From the NCBI GenBank assembly GCA_902477645.1, contig CABSIA010000067.1, positions 1 to 15,143 on the forward strand: 15,143 nt of DNA, written 5' to 3'. Both the position numbers and the translations under genes were made by a program. This document shows, one piece after another, positions 8,078 through 14,754 of this stretch (the stretch's first letter is position 1; every line of letters begins with the position of its first letter). The notes under the pieces are model-generated. The model was not told the DNA's origin and ran no database searches. It was given only the letters and a program-made list of their open reading frames with translations. The DNA is from an uncultured Prevotella sp. GTDB taxonomy: Bacteria; Bacteroidota; Bacteroidia; Bacteroidales; Bacteroidaceae.

Positions 8078-8841
8078 TCGTCCAATGTGTTTTTAAGGTC
8101 ACCTTTTACATATTTCTCAAACATGTGCTCCTTCATCCACTCGTTGGCTTTTACAGGAGAGAGTTTCCATCCGCTGTTGCAAGTTGCCACAATCTCAACG
8201 AGCGACGAGCCTTTGCCCTGCATAGAGGCCTCGAAAGCCTTGCGGATGGCAGCCTTTGCCTTGCGGATTGAGGGAACAGACTCTACACTCTGACGTGTAA
8301 CATAGCATGTGCCCTCGAGATGAGATGCAAGCTCAGTTATATTGAGAGGATAGCCATGAAGCTCGGGATCACGTCCATACGGGCAAGTGGCAGTCTTCTG
8401 TCCGATAAGAGTAGTAGGAGCCATTTGTCCTCCTGTCATACCATAAATAGCATTGTTGATGAAAATTATGGTTATGTTCTCTCCACGGTTCAGTGCGTGT
8501 ATGGTCTCGCATGTGCCGATACAAGCCAAATCGCCGTCGCCCTGATATGTGAACACCAGACGGTCTGGCCACAGTCTTTTAACGGCAGTAGCCACTGCAG
8601 GCGCACGTCCGTGGGCTGCCTCATGCCAGTCAATATCGAGGTAGCGGTAGGCAAATACGGCACATCCTACAGGACATACGCCTACGGTCTTCTCTTCCAT
8701 GCCCATTTCCTCGATTACCTCGGCTACAAGCTTGTGTACAACACCATGTGAACATCCCGGGCAATAGTGCATCGGGGTATCATTCATCAGCTCCGGTTTC
8801 TTATAAACCAGATTTTCCGGTGATATTATTTCGTTTGCCAT
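8074..8841 (-). CDS. 2-oxoacid:ferredoxin oxidoreductase, beta subunit (thiamine diphosphate-binding)
   Basis: This 255-aa protein has CPGC (27-30), CPVGC (56-60), and the thiamine diphosphate/Mg signature GDGD (101-104) running on to NN (129-130) and YGMTGGQ (133-139). These features define the beta subunit, which binds the thiamine diphosphate that attacks the 2-oxoacid. The stand-alone length is typical of Kor/Vor-type four-subunit enzymes rather than the single-chain pyruvate enzyme. Its start overlaps the alpha stop (TAATG at 8839-8843) and is preceded by a good Shine-Dalgarno sequence, AAAGGAG. Its stop overlaps the gamma start. Confidence 0.93.
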   Translation of the reverse strand: MANEIISPENLVYKKPELMNDTPMHYCPGCSHGVVHKLVAEVIEEMGMEEKTVGVCPVGCAVFAYRYLDIDWHEAAHGRAPAVATAVKRLWPDRLVFTYQGDGDLACIGTCETIHALNRGENITIIFINNAIYGMTGGQMAPTTLIGQKTATCPYGRDPELHGYPLNITELASHLEGTCYVTRQSVESVPSIRKAKAAIRKAFEASMQGKGSSLVEIVATCNSGWKLSPVKANEWMKEHMFEKYVKGDLKNTLDE

Positions 8842-9920
8842 TACAGTTTCTCCTTTAATGCGTTAACAATCTCCTCTGGTTCAGGAACAATTCCTCCAAG
8901 ACGTCCGAAATGCTCTACCTTCTCCTCGCCGTTGACGGCAAGGCGAACATCCTCTACCATCTGCCCGGCATTAATCTCTACAACCAGCACGCCCTTCTTT
9001 CCCTTTGCAGCCTCAGCAATCTGTTTGCTTGGGAAAGGCCAAAGAGTAATAGGACGGAAAAGACCGACCTTGAGTCCCTCATTGCGTGCAAGCTCCATTG
9101 CTTTCTCGGATATGCGCGACGCGCTGCCGAAGCTGACTATCAGATAGTCGGCATCGTCGACATCGGTTGTCTCAAATCGGACCTCGTTTTCTCTAATCTG
9201 CTGATATTTCTCCTGAAGATGCAAGTTGCGCTGTTCCATAACTTCGGGTTTCAGCTCAAGCGAGGTCAAGACGTTTGGCTTGCGGTCTTTGGTTCTGCCA
9301 ATGGCAGCCCATGGATATAGCCTGCGGATTTCCTCTTCTGTCTTACGTGGCTTTATCGGGGGCAAAACTACTTTCTCCATCATCTGTCCGATAACGCCGT
9401 CGCTCAATATCATGGCAGGATTGCGGTATTTGAATGCCAGCTCAAAGGAAAGGTCAACAAAATCTGCCATTTCCTGCACTGAGTTTGGAGCAAGTACTAT
9501 GCAATAGTAGTCGCCATTGCCGCCACCGCGTGTAGACTGGAAATAGTCGCTCTGTGATGGCTGTATGGTTCCCAAGCCGGGACCTCCACGCTGCACGTTG
9601 ACAAACACTCCCGGTATCTCGGCACCTGCCATATATGCGATGCCTTCCTGCATCAAAGCCACACCTGGCGATGACGATGATGTAAGAACTCTCTTGCCTG
9701 CGCCGGCGCCTCCATACACCATGTTGATGGATGCCACCTCGCTCTCAGCCTGCAAAACCACCATACCCGTGGTTTCCCAAGGCTTAAGCTCGGCAAGGGT
9801 CTCAATAACTTCACTCTGCGGGGTTATAGGGTATCCGAAATATCCGTCGGCTCCACATCTGATGGCGGCATGGGCTATGGCCTCGTTGCCTTTCATCAAC
9901 TTAATTTCCTGTTCTGCCAT
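8841..9920 (-). CDS. vorB: 2-oxoacid:ferredoxin oxidoreductase, alpha subunit (VorB-like)
   Basis: The protein is 359 aa when started at MAEQEIKLMKG. It has the alpha-subunit signatures YPITPQSE (30-37), QAESE (57-61) and RGGPGLGT (111-118), followed by the C-terminal transketolase-like domain. These residues line the thiamine-binding interface with the beta subunit. A longer frame could start at 9995, but that would run back into the ferredoxin gene. The start at 9920 gives the normal N-terminus and has a GGAGG site ten bases upstream. The gene follows the ferredoxin subunit by five bases and overlaps the beta start by one. From memory, the sequence most resembles proteins annotated as VorB (3-methyl-2-oxobutanoate:ferredoxin oxidoreductase), but family names for these enzymes are used loosely and 2-oxoglutarate is an equally reasonable substrate. 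Confidence 0.9.
   Translation of the reverse strand: MAEQEIKLMKGNEAIAHAAIRCGADGYFGYPITPQSEVIETLAELKPWETTGMVVLQAESEVASINMVYGGAGAGKRVLTSSSSPGVALMQEGIAYMAGAEIPGVFVNVQRGGPGLGTIQPSQSDYFQSTRGGGNGDYYCIVLAPNSVQEMADFVDLSFELAFKYRNPAMILSDGVIGQMMEKVVLPPIKPRKTEEEIRRLYPWAAIGRTKDRKPNVLTSLELKPEVMEQRNLHLQEKYQQIRENEVRFETTDVDDADYLIVSFGSASRISEKAMELARNEGLKVGLFRPITLWPFPSKQIAEAAKGKKGVLVVEINAGQMVEDVRLAVNGEEKVEHFGRLGGIVPEPEEIVNALKEKL
8850..8856 (-). promoter_or_regulatory. Ribosome binding site of the beta subunit
   Basis: The minus strand reads AAAGGAG eight bases before the ATG at 8841. It lies inside the end of the alpha gene and fixes the beta start. Such a strong site is notable in a Bacteroidales-like genome, where most starts have weak ones, and suggests high or balanced subunit synthesis. 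Confidence 0.65.
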
Positions 9921-9925
9921 AGTTG

Positions 9926-10159
9926 TCAGTCCTCCATTTTCTTTTTGTATACGGTAATACATCCGTCCGGGCAGACAATGGCACAGCTCGCGCATCCGAT
10001 GCAGTCATCGGGCCTTGCCGCCTCCACGTATGGGTATCCATGTACGTTGACTTTTTTTGGTGCCAGTGCGACAACATCCTTCGGGCATGCCACCACGCAC
10101 AATTGGCATCCCTTACATCTGTCGGTGTTCACAACTATTGCACCCTTGATTTTTACCAT
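9926..10159 (-). CDS. 2-oxoacid:ferredoxin oxidoreductase, ferredoxin (delta) subunit
   Basis: This 77-aa protein starts MVKIKGAIVVNTDRCKGCQL. It has two complete 4Fe-4S motifs: C15-x2-C18-x2-C21-x3-C25-P and C53-x2-C56-x2-C59-x3-C63-P. It is the electron-transfer subunit passing electrons from the thiamine site to soluble ferredoxin. The same frame is open back to an ATG at 10231, but the added residues come partly from a palindromic repeat and do not resemble a ferredoxin, so I use the ATG at 10159. The stop is five bases before the alpha start. No Shine-Dalgarno site is visible; the AT-rich leader is usual for this group. Confidence 0.92.
   Translation of the reverse strand: MVKIKGAIVVNTDRCKGCQLCVVACPKDVVALAPKKVNVHGYPYVEAARPDDCIGCASCAIVCPDGCITVYKKKMED
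9931..9935 (-). promoter_or_regulatory. Ribosome binding site deciding the alpha-subunit start
   Basis: GGAGG on the minus strand overlaps the last sense codons of the ferredoxin gene (ATG GAG GAC TGA) and lies ten bases before the ATG at 9920. It supports the 9920 start over the upstream in-frame ATG at 9995. Confidence 0.6.
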
Positions 10160-10197
10160 AATATTATTGTTTAAAGTTAGTTTTTTATCTGTAGGGG

Positions 10198-10294
10198 TTG
10201 TAGGGCCGCTATTCATAGCAGCCGCAAGCAAGGCTCTAAAAAGTGGCTTTTTGCGGTTTATTGATTGCGGCCGCTATACATAGCGGCCCTACAA
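10198..10294. repeat. Pair of inverted REP-like palindromic units
   Basis: Two 30-bp units (10198-10227 and 10265-10294) lie in opposite orientation and agree at about 27 of 30 positions. The second contains the near-perfect palindrome GGCCGCTAT-AC-ATAGCGGCC. Between them lies a small hairpin, AAAAAG-TGG-CTTTTT (10238-10252). The arrangement resembles the paired REP units (BIMEs) of enterobacteria, though this family is different. It sits between the TPR gene and the ferredoxin gene inside an apparent operon and could affect RNA processing or termination. Related units occur at 10536-10588 and 14532-14562. Confidence 0.7.
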
Positions 10295-10309
10295 TTCCAC
10301 CCCAAAACC

Positions 10310-10504
10310 TCAAGGATTATACGCATCCTTATTATAGAAATTCAATATATCCTCAAGCATCGTCTTTGCCTCGGCCGCAGGTGAGTCCGAATCAATGTCG
10401 ACAGCCTCCATATAGCAGTCTATGGCATGTTTCCAATCGCCATTTTTGCGATATTCGTTTCCACGCAGATACCATTCGTTGGCAGCAGCCTTCTTGTCTT
10501 CCAT
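10310..10504 (-). CDS. Small single-TPR protein upstream of the oxidoreductase genes
   Basis: This 64-aa protein starts MEDKKAAANEWYLRGNEYRK. Residues about 8-40 fit one tetratricopeptide repeat: W-Y-x-x-G-N, then G-D-W-x-x-A-I-x-x-Y-x-x-A, then D-x-x-S-P. A further helix follows. There is no signal peptide or membrane segment, so it is probably cytoplasmic. The frame is open back to an ATG at 10549, but the extra N-terminal residues are encoded partly by a palindromic repeat; the internal ATG is preferred. One TPR motif is too few for a full superhelix, so the protein may oligomerise or cap a partner. It is 150 bp upstream of the ferredoxin subunit on the same strand. A link to enzyme assembly or regulation is only suggested by position. 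Confidence 0.8.
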   Translation of the reverse strand: MEDKKAAANEWYLRGNEYRKNGDWKHAIDCYMEAVDIDSDSPAAEAKTMLEDILNFYNKDAYNP

Positions 10505-10535
10505 AGAGATGAATATAATTTTTCTTGTACTATTG

Positions 10536-10588
10536 ATTGCGGCCGTCACATGTTATTTATTGCGGCCGTCACATGTAACGTCCCTGCA
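10536..10588. repeat. Tandem REP-like units between folD and the TPR gene
   Basis: ATTGCGGCCGTCACATGT occurs identically at 10536-10553 and 10559-10576, a 23-bp period. The second copy continues to 10588 and aligns along its whole 30 bp with the unit at 10265-10294; the first is truncated on the right. The array begins five bases after the folD stop. Both copies have the orientation of the 10265-10294 unit. Confidence 0.7.
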
Positions 10589-10592
10589 TTTT

Positions 10593-11462
10593 TCAGAATC
10601 CCTTGGCTGCAAGCAATGTGTTCTGCATCAATGAGCAGATGGTCATAGGACCAACACCGCCAGGCACAGGAGTGATATACGAGCACTTTGGAGAAACCTC
10701 GCTGAACTTGACATCGCCATTAAGACGGAAACCGCTCTTGCGTGTGGCATCTGGAACACGGGTTGTACCGACATCAATTATCACGGCACCTTCCTTAACC
10801 ATATCAGCCTTAACAAAATCCGGCTTTCCTATGGCGGCCACTATAATGTCGGCCTCAAGACACTCTTTCCTCAAATCCTTTGAGTGTGAGTGGCATACGG
10901 TAACAGTGGCATCGCCATATTGCTTCTGCATCATCAGCTGAGCCATTGGTTTGCCGACAATGTTTGAGCGTCCGAGCACCACACACTTCTTGCCACTTGT
11001 CTCTATGCCGTAATATTTCAGCAAAGTCATTATGCCCAACGGTGTGGCAGAAATAAAACATGGCAGACCTATTGACATGCGTCCTACATTGACAGGATGA
11101 AATCCGTCAACATCTTTTCTGTAGTCTATGGCCATTATAATTTTCTGCTCGTCGATATGCTTAGGCAATGGCAGCTGAACGATGAAGCCGTCAACATCGG
11201 CATCGTTGTTCAACTTGTCAACACATGCCAGCAACTCCTCTTCCGTTACGTCGTCCTCATAGCGGATGAGGGTCGACTTGAAGCCGCACTGCTCGCAGGC
11301 TATCACCTTGTTCTTCACGTATGTCTCGCTGCCGCCATCGTGCCCTACGAGCACAGCAGCCAAATGAGGGCGTTTTCCGCCATTGGCAACAATATCGGCA
11401 ACTTCTTTTGCAATCTGCTCCTTAATGGCCGCAGCAGTAGCCTTTCCGTCTATAAGTTGCAT
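10593..11462 (-). CDS. folD: Methylenetetrahydrofolate dehydrogenase / methenyltetrahydrofolate cyclohydrolase FolD
   Basis: This 289-aa protein has the normal length and all main FolD motifs: Y48-V-K-N-K52 (catalytic lysine and tyrosine), QLPLP (96-100), KDVDGFHPVNVG (116-127), the dinucleotide-binding GRSNIVGKP (164-172), and TPVPGGVGPMT (264-274). It interconverts 5,10-methylene-, 5,10-methenyl- and 10-formyl-tetrahydrofolate in the cytoplasm, supplying one-carbon units for purines and formyl-Met-tRNA. The start at MQLIDGKATA matches the family. It lies 95 bp downstream of ffh on the same strand with a large GC-rich hairpin between them. No TAnnTTTG box is evident just before it, so it may be read from the ffh promoter. 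Confidence 0.97.
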   Translation of the reverse strand: MQLIDGKATAAAIKEQIAKEVADIVANGGKRPHLAAVLVGHDGGSETYVKNKVIACEQCGFKSTLIRYEDDVTEEELLACVDKLNNDADVDGFIVQLPLPKHIDEQKIIMAIDYRKDVDGFHPVNVGRMSIGLPCFISATPLGIMTLLKYYGIETSGKKCVVLGRSNIVGKPMAQLMMQKQYGDATVTVCHSHSKDLRKECLEADIIVAAIGKPDFVKADMVKEGAVIIDVGTTRVPDATRKSGFRLNGDVKFSEVSPKCSYITPVPGGVGPMTICSLMQNTLLAAKGF

Positions 11463-11471
11463 AAAATTAGA

Positions 11472-11550
11472 AGCCCCCCTGCCCCCGGTGGGGGAGCGTT
11501 GTTAAAAGTTTATTGCTTTGAGACACCCCCCGCCGGGGGGCAGGGGGGCT
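11472..11550. repeat. GC-rich inverted repeat between ffh and folD
   Basis: The arms at 11472-11494 (beginning AGCCCCCCTGCCCCCGG) and 11526-11550 (ending GGGGGGCAGGGGGGCT) are nearly perfect inverses over about 24 bases, around a loop of about 31. Each arm also has an internal C-run/G-run dyad (CCCCC-GGT-GGGGG on the left). The composition is unlike the surrounding coding DNA, which suggests an inserted repeat element. In ffh-to-folD RNA it would form a very strong hairpin, but no T-run follows, so attenuation or RNA stabilisation is as likely as termination. It ends ten bases before the folD ATG, so it could hide the folD ribosome site. Confidence 0.75.
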
Positions 11551-11557
11551 CCTTTTA

Positions 11558-12916
11558 CTACAGCTTTGGCATTCCTGGTATATTCATACCTTTCATTCCC
11601 TTCATCCTCGACATCATGCCTGCCATCTGGTTGCCTGTAACCATCTTCATCATCTTGCGGGTCTGGTCGAACTGCTTTATAAGACGGTTCACTTCCTGCA
11701 GGTTTGTGCCGGAGCCTTTGGCTATACGCGCACGCCGGCTTGCGTTGAGAATTTCTGGATTGGTACGCTCTTTCGGAGTCATACTCTTAATGATTGCCTC
11801 AATGCCCTTAAAGGCATTGTCGTCTATATCTACATCTTTAATAGCCTTGCCCACGCCAGGTATCATGGCTGCGAGGTCTTTGAGATTACCCATTTTCTTT
11901 ATCTGCTCAATCTGGTTGAGGAAGTCGTTGAAGTCGAACTGGTTCTTCTGTATCTTCTTCTGCAGCTTGCGGGCCTCTTCCTCGTCGAACTGCTCCTGCG
12001 CGCGCTCAACCAGCGAAACAATGTCACCCATGCCGAGAATTCGGTCAGCCATACGCTCAGGATGGAAAACATCAACGGCCTCCATCTTCTCGCCTGTACC
12101 TACAAATTTGATAGGCTTGGTGACAACGGTGCGGATACTCAGAGCTGCGCCGCCACGGGTATCGCCATCGAGCTTTGTGAGAACAACTCCGTCGAAATCC
12201 AGCCGGTCGTTGAACTCCTTGGCTGTATTTACGACATCCTGACCCGTCATAGAGTCAACGACAAACAGAGTCTCGTCTGGCTTAAGAGCCTGCTTCAGTG
12301 CAGAAATCTCATTCATCATCTGCTCGTCAACAGCCAAACGTCCGGCGGTATCGACAATTACAACATCGTGCCCCTTAGCCTTAGCCTCATGGATGGCGTT
12401 GTTGGCAATGGTTATAACGTCCTTGCTGTCGGGCTCTGAATAAACAGGCACGCCGACCTGAGCACCGACAACTTTCAGCTGCTCAATGGCTGCAGGGCGG
12501 TAAACGTCGCAGGCTACGAGCAACGGATTTTTGCGCTGTTTGGTCTTGAGCATGTTTGCCAGCTTTCCGCTGAAAGTGGTCTTACCGGAGCCCTGCAAAC
12601 CGCTCATCAAGATTATGGCAGGCTTACCGCCAAGGTTTATGCCTACGGCCTCGCCACCCATCAGCGCGGCCAGCTCATCGTGTACAATCTTCACCATCAG
12701 CTGCCCTGGCTTTACAGCTGTGAGCACATTCATGCCCAATGCCTTTTTCTTCACATCATCGGTAAACGATTTTGCAACCTTATAGTTGACATCGGCATCG
12801 AGCAACGCCCTGCGCACATCCTTCAGCGTCTCCGCAACATTTATCTCCGTTATCTTGCCCTCGCCCTTCAATATCTTGAATGAGCGCTCAAGGCGTTCAC
12901 TTAAATTCTCAAACAT
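11558..12916 (-). CDS. ffh: Signal recognition particle GTPase Ffh (SRP54)
   Basis: This 452-aa protein has the complete SRP54 layout. The N domain (about 1-95) is followed by the G domain with G1 GLQGSGKTT (106-114), DVYRPAA (137-143), G3 DTAGR (189-193), G4 TKLDGD (247-252) and the closing GTGEK region (273-277). The methionine-rich M domain (about 300-452) contains SMTPKERTNPEIL and SRRARIAKGSG (393-403), the 4.5S RNA-binding helices, and a Met/Gly-rich tail. With 4.5S RNA it binds signal sequences at the ribosome and hands the complex to FtsY at the membrane. The ATG at 12916 lies after a well-matched promoter at 12942-12972. The gene ends with tandem stops TAG-TAA. No 4.5S RNA gene was recognised nearby. 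Confidence 0.98.
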   Translation of the reverse strand: MFENLSERLERSFKILKGEGKITEINVAETLKDVRRALLDADVNYKVAKSFTDDVKKKALGMNVLTAVKPGQLMVKIVHDELAALMGGEAVGINLGGKPAIILMSGLQGSGKTTFSGKLANMLKTKQRKNPLLVACDVYRPAAIEQLKVVGAQVGVPVYSEPDSKDVITIANNAIHEAKAKGHDVVIVDTAGRLAVDEQMMNEISALKQALKPDETLFVVDSMTGQDVVNTAKEFNDRLDFDGVVLTKLDGDTRGGAALSIRTVVTKPIKFVGTGEKMEAVDVFHPERMADRILGMGDIVSLVERAQEQFDEEEARKLQKKIQKNQFDFNDFLNQIEQIKKMGNLKDLAAMIPGVGKAIKDVDIDDNAFKGIEAIIKSMTPKERTNPEILNASRRARIAKGSGTNLQEVNRLIKQFDQTRKMMKMVTGNQMAGMMSRMKGMKGMNIPGMPKL

Positions 12917-12941
12917 CTTTAATTAACTATATTATTTTCTG

Positions 12942-12972
12942 CAAAATTACAAATTTTGTTTGAAAGCGCAAA
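12942..12972 (-). promoter_or_regulatory. Promoter of ffh
   Basis: On the minus strand TTTG (12969-12972) is followed after exactly 19 bases by TAATTTTG (12942-12949), a full match to the Bacteroidales TTTG / TAnnTTTG promoter. It ends 25 bases before the ffh ATG. It may drive ffh, folD and perhaps genes further downstream, since no clear internal promoter was found. Confidence 0.8.
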
Positions 12973-13020
12973 CCTTTATCTGGTATTTATAATAATTTAA
13001 TGATAGGTTTTTGCTTTCAA
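12960..13020. promoter_or_regulatory. Inverted repeat in the divergent ffh/GH105 promoter region
   Basis: TTGAAAGCGCAAACC (12960-12974) and GGTTTTTGCTTTCAA (13006-13020) are inverse copies matching at 13 of 15 positions, around a 31-base AT-rich centre. The left arm covers the ffh -33 element; the right arm ends two bases before the GH105 -33 element. It could be a paired operator site, a bent-DNA element or a chance result of AT-rich composition. No regulator is known. Confidence 0.45.
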
Positions 13021-13022
13021 TC

Positions 13023-13053
13023 TTTGCCATTTACGAATTTATCGTTAATTTTG
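13023..13053 (+). promoter_or_regulatory. Promoter of the GH105 gene
   Basis: TTTG (13023-13026) is followed after exactly 19 bases by TAATTTTG (13046-13053), the same architecture as the divergent ffh promoter. The box ends 19 bases before the ATG at 13073. Unlike the lyase promoter it has an intact -33 element, which suggests basal expression without an activator. Confidence 0.78.
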
Positions 13054-13072
13054 CCGAAAACAAATTTAAACC

Positions 13073-14419
13073 ATGACTATCAAACCTCTTATCATCACAT
13101 GCCTCATGATGCCCTCGCTGACACAGGCACAAGACAACAACGGCAACATGAATGACTCTAACACACCGCTGCATCTGCTAAAGCCCGACTACAGACACGG
13201 GTATGGAGTATCGGAAAAACAAGATATCAAGAATGCCATAGACAAAGTATTAGGATATATTCTTGACAATCCGCAGCAATTCAGAACCACAAGCTACGAA
13301 TGGGGAGTAACATACAGCGCATGTCTTGATGCGGCCGACGCTTCCGGAGACAACAGATATTCCAACTATGTGGCAGAAAACTTCAAGGCCATAGCCGACG
13401 AGTTTCCCAAAGCCATGAGGGACCTGAAAAAAGGGAAAAAACTTGAAACAGCAATCAGAAAAGTCGTCGACCCGCACGCTCTTGATGACGCGGGGGCCAT
13501 CTGTGCCGCAATGATTAAGGCAGAGATTAAGTCAAGGCAATACGCAAAGACACGCTCCACACCAACCATAGAGACGGCACCCGTAATAGCCAACTACGCA
13601 CAATATATAATGGAAAAAGAATTCCGGCTTGCCGACGGTACATTTGCACGCAAACGTCCGCACAAGAACACGGTATGGCTCGACGACATGTTCATGGCGA
13701 TACCCGCCATTGCCTATATGGGAGCCTACACTGGAGATCAGAAATATTTTGACGAGGCTGCACGCCAGATTATGCTGTTCAAGGAAAAAATGTGGGTGCC
13801 GGAGAAGAAACTTTTCCGGCACGGATGGGTTGAGGCCATGACTCCCCACCCTGCTTTCCATTGGGGACGTGCCAACGGATGGGCTATCCTGACAATGTGC
13901 GAGGTTTTGGATGTGCTGCCGGAGAGCCATCCTCAACGCAGTGCGGTTCTTCAGCTGCTGCGGCAACACATTGAGGGACTGGCTGCCCTTCAGGGTAAAG
14001 ACGGATTTTGGCATCAGCTGCTCGACCGACAGGAATCGTATGAGGAAAGCAGCTGCACTGCCATCTACACATATTGTATAGCCCACGCCATAAACAAAGG
14101 CTGGATCTCAGCCCTCGCATACGGACCAGTAGCACAATTGGCCTGGCATGCCGTAGAAGCTTCGATAGACGGGAAAGGCCGGGTTACAGGCACTTGCGTG
14201 GGCACAGGAATGGGATTCGACCCTGCTTTCTATATGTACCGGCCTGTAAGCACAGCCGCCGCCCACGGATATGGTCCTGTGATATGGGCTGGAGCAGAGA
14301 TGCTGCGGTTGCTCGACAATCAGCATCCGAAGATGAACGACAGTGCCGTGCAGTTCTATCCCGAGGCCGTAGACACTGACGAGCCTATTTTCAACTACGA
14401 CGGCGAAATAAGGTTTTGA
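13073..14419 (+). CDS. Secreted GH105 unsaturated rhamnogalacturonyl hydrolase
   Basis: This 448-aa protein has a short signal peptide (about 1-19, cleaved after T-Q-A). The C10 position is preceded by Thr, so a lipoprotein signal is unlikely. The rest is an (alpha/alpha)6 barrel of the YteR/YesR type: YEWGVTYSACLDAA in the first helix pair, VWLDDMFMAIPAIAYMG with the acidic pair D204-D205, the family hallmark HWGRANGW (263-270), GFWHQLLD, then YEESSCTAIYTY. GH105 enzymes hydrate the 4,5-double bond of unsaturated galacturonate at the non-reducing end of lyase products and so release it from rhamnose. The secretion signal points to the periplasm. This is the step after the PL11-type lyase encoded at 1-4212, although housekeeping genes lie between them. 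It is transcribed divergently from ffh and followed by an inverted repeat. Confidence 0.92.
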   Translation: MTIKPLIITCLMMPSLTQAQDNNGNMNDSNTPLHLLKPDYRHGYGVSEKQDIKNAIDKVLGYILDNPQQFRTTSYEWGVTYSACLDAADASGDNRYSNYVAENFKAIADEFPKAMRDLKKGKKLETAIRKVVDPHALDDAGAICAAMIKAEIKSRQYAKTRSTPTIETAPVIANYAQYIMEKEFRLADGTFARKRPHKNTVWLDDMFMAIPAIAYMGAYTGDQKYFDEAARQIMLFKEKMWVPEKKLFRHGWVEAMTPHPAFHWGRANGWAILTMCEVLDVLPESHPQRSAVLQLLRQHIEGLAALQGKDGFWHQLLDRQESYEESSCTAIYTYCIAHAINKGWISALAYGPVAQLAWHAVEASIDGKGRVTGTCVGTGMGFDPAFYMYRPVSTAAAHGYGPVIWAGAEMLRLLDNQHPKMNDSAVQFYPEAVDTDEPIFNYDGEIRF

Positions 14420-14453
14420 GGTCGTAAGGTTGTAATATGACTAAAGTTTACAT

Positions 14454-14505
14454 CCCTGTTTATAGGGTGTTTTTAACCAGCATTAATCCCTATAAACAGG
14501 GCATT
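14454..14505 (+). terminator. Inverted repeat, probable terminator of the GH105 gene
   Basis: CCCTGTTTATAGGG (14454-14467) and CCCTATAAACAGGG (14488-14501) are perfect 14-bp inverse copies around a 20-base loop, 34 bases after the GH105 stop. CATTTTAAC follows, so the T-run is short. Each arm can also fold alone (CCCT/AGGG), giving two competing structures. Confidence 0.6.
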
Positions 14506-14531
14506 TTAACATTTGCCTGATATCACGTGGA

Positions 14532-14562
14532 AGTATATGGAGCCGTATGTAACGGCTCTACT
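14532..14562. repeat. Divergent REP-like unit
   Basis: The hairpin GAGCCGT-ATGTA-ACGGCTC (14540-14558) with its CTACTGTA flank aligns with the units near 10.2-10.6 kb (GCGGCCG..., ...GCGGCCCTACA). It is the most diverged of the five copies and lies downstream of the GH105 terminator-like repeat. Confidence 0.5.
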
Positions 14563-14631
14563 GTATTCAAGACAACAACATTGTAAGCAATTTTCCAAAG
14601 CACATCCTTATGAATGCGCTCATACTTCCCT

Positions 14632-14754
14632 CTGCGTTGCCAAACGCTTATATATGCGTTCTGAATAAGATTATTAATCTTAAGGCGATAAGATTAATAA
14701 TCTGTTGACCGTAAGATTAATAATCTTATCGCCAACGCAGCCGCATGCGTTTTT
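14632..14754. repeat. Compound palindromic array with 23-bp period
   Basis: Three copies of the odd palindrome AGATTAWTAATCT begin at 14668, 14691 and 14714, exactly 23 bp apart. The second and third are also embedded in a larger inverted repeat, GGCGATAAGATTA (14684-14696) against TAATCTTATCGCC (14721-14733). Outside them lie CTGCGTTGCC (14632-14641) and GCCAACGCAG (14731-14740), inverse at 9 of 10 positions. On the right the hairpin AACGCA-GCCGCA-TGCGTT (14734-14751) runs into T-rich sequence. It could be a small non-autonomous element, a protein-binding array or a bidirectional terminator between the converging genes. Confidence 0.6.

Noticed and set aside
10160..10231. N-terminal extension of the ferredoxin subunit from an upstream ATG
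   Set aside because: The extra residues are encoded partly by a REP-like unit, and the start at 10159 gives the normal family N-terminus.
11097..12242. A 381-codon plus-strand open frame spanning folD and ffh
   Set aside because: It crosses two certain housekeeping genes and the GC-rich repeat in antisense. Its translation is low-complexity and shows no family motif.
13532..14086. A 184-codon minus-strand open frame
   Set aside because: It is antisense to the conserved GH105 barrel, including its HWGRANGW motif, and has no recognisable content.
14668..14726. Possible CRISPR array
   Set aside because: The repeated unit is only 13 bp with 10-bp gaps, the gaps are themselves parts of palindromes, and no cas gene is present.
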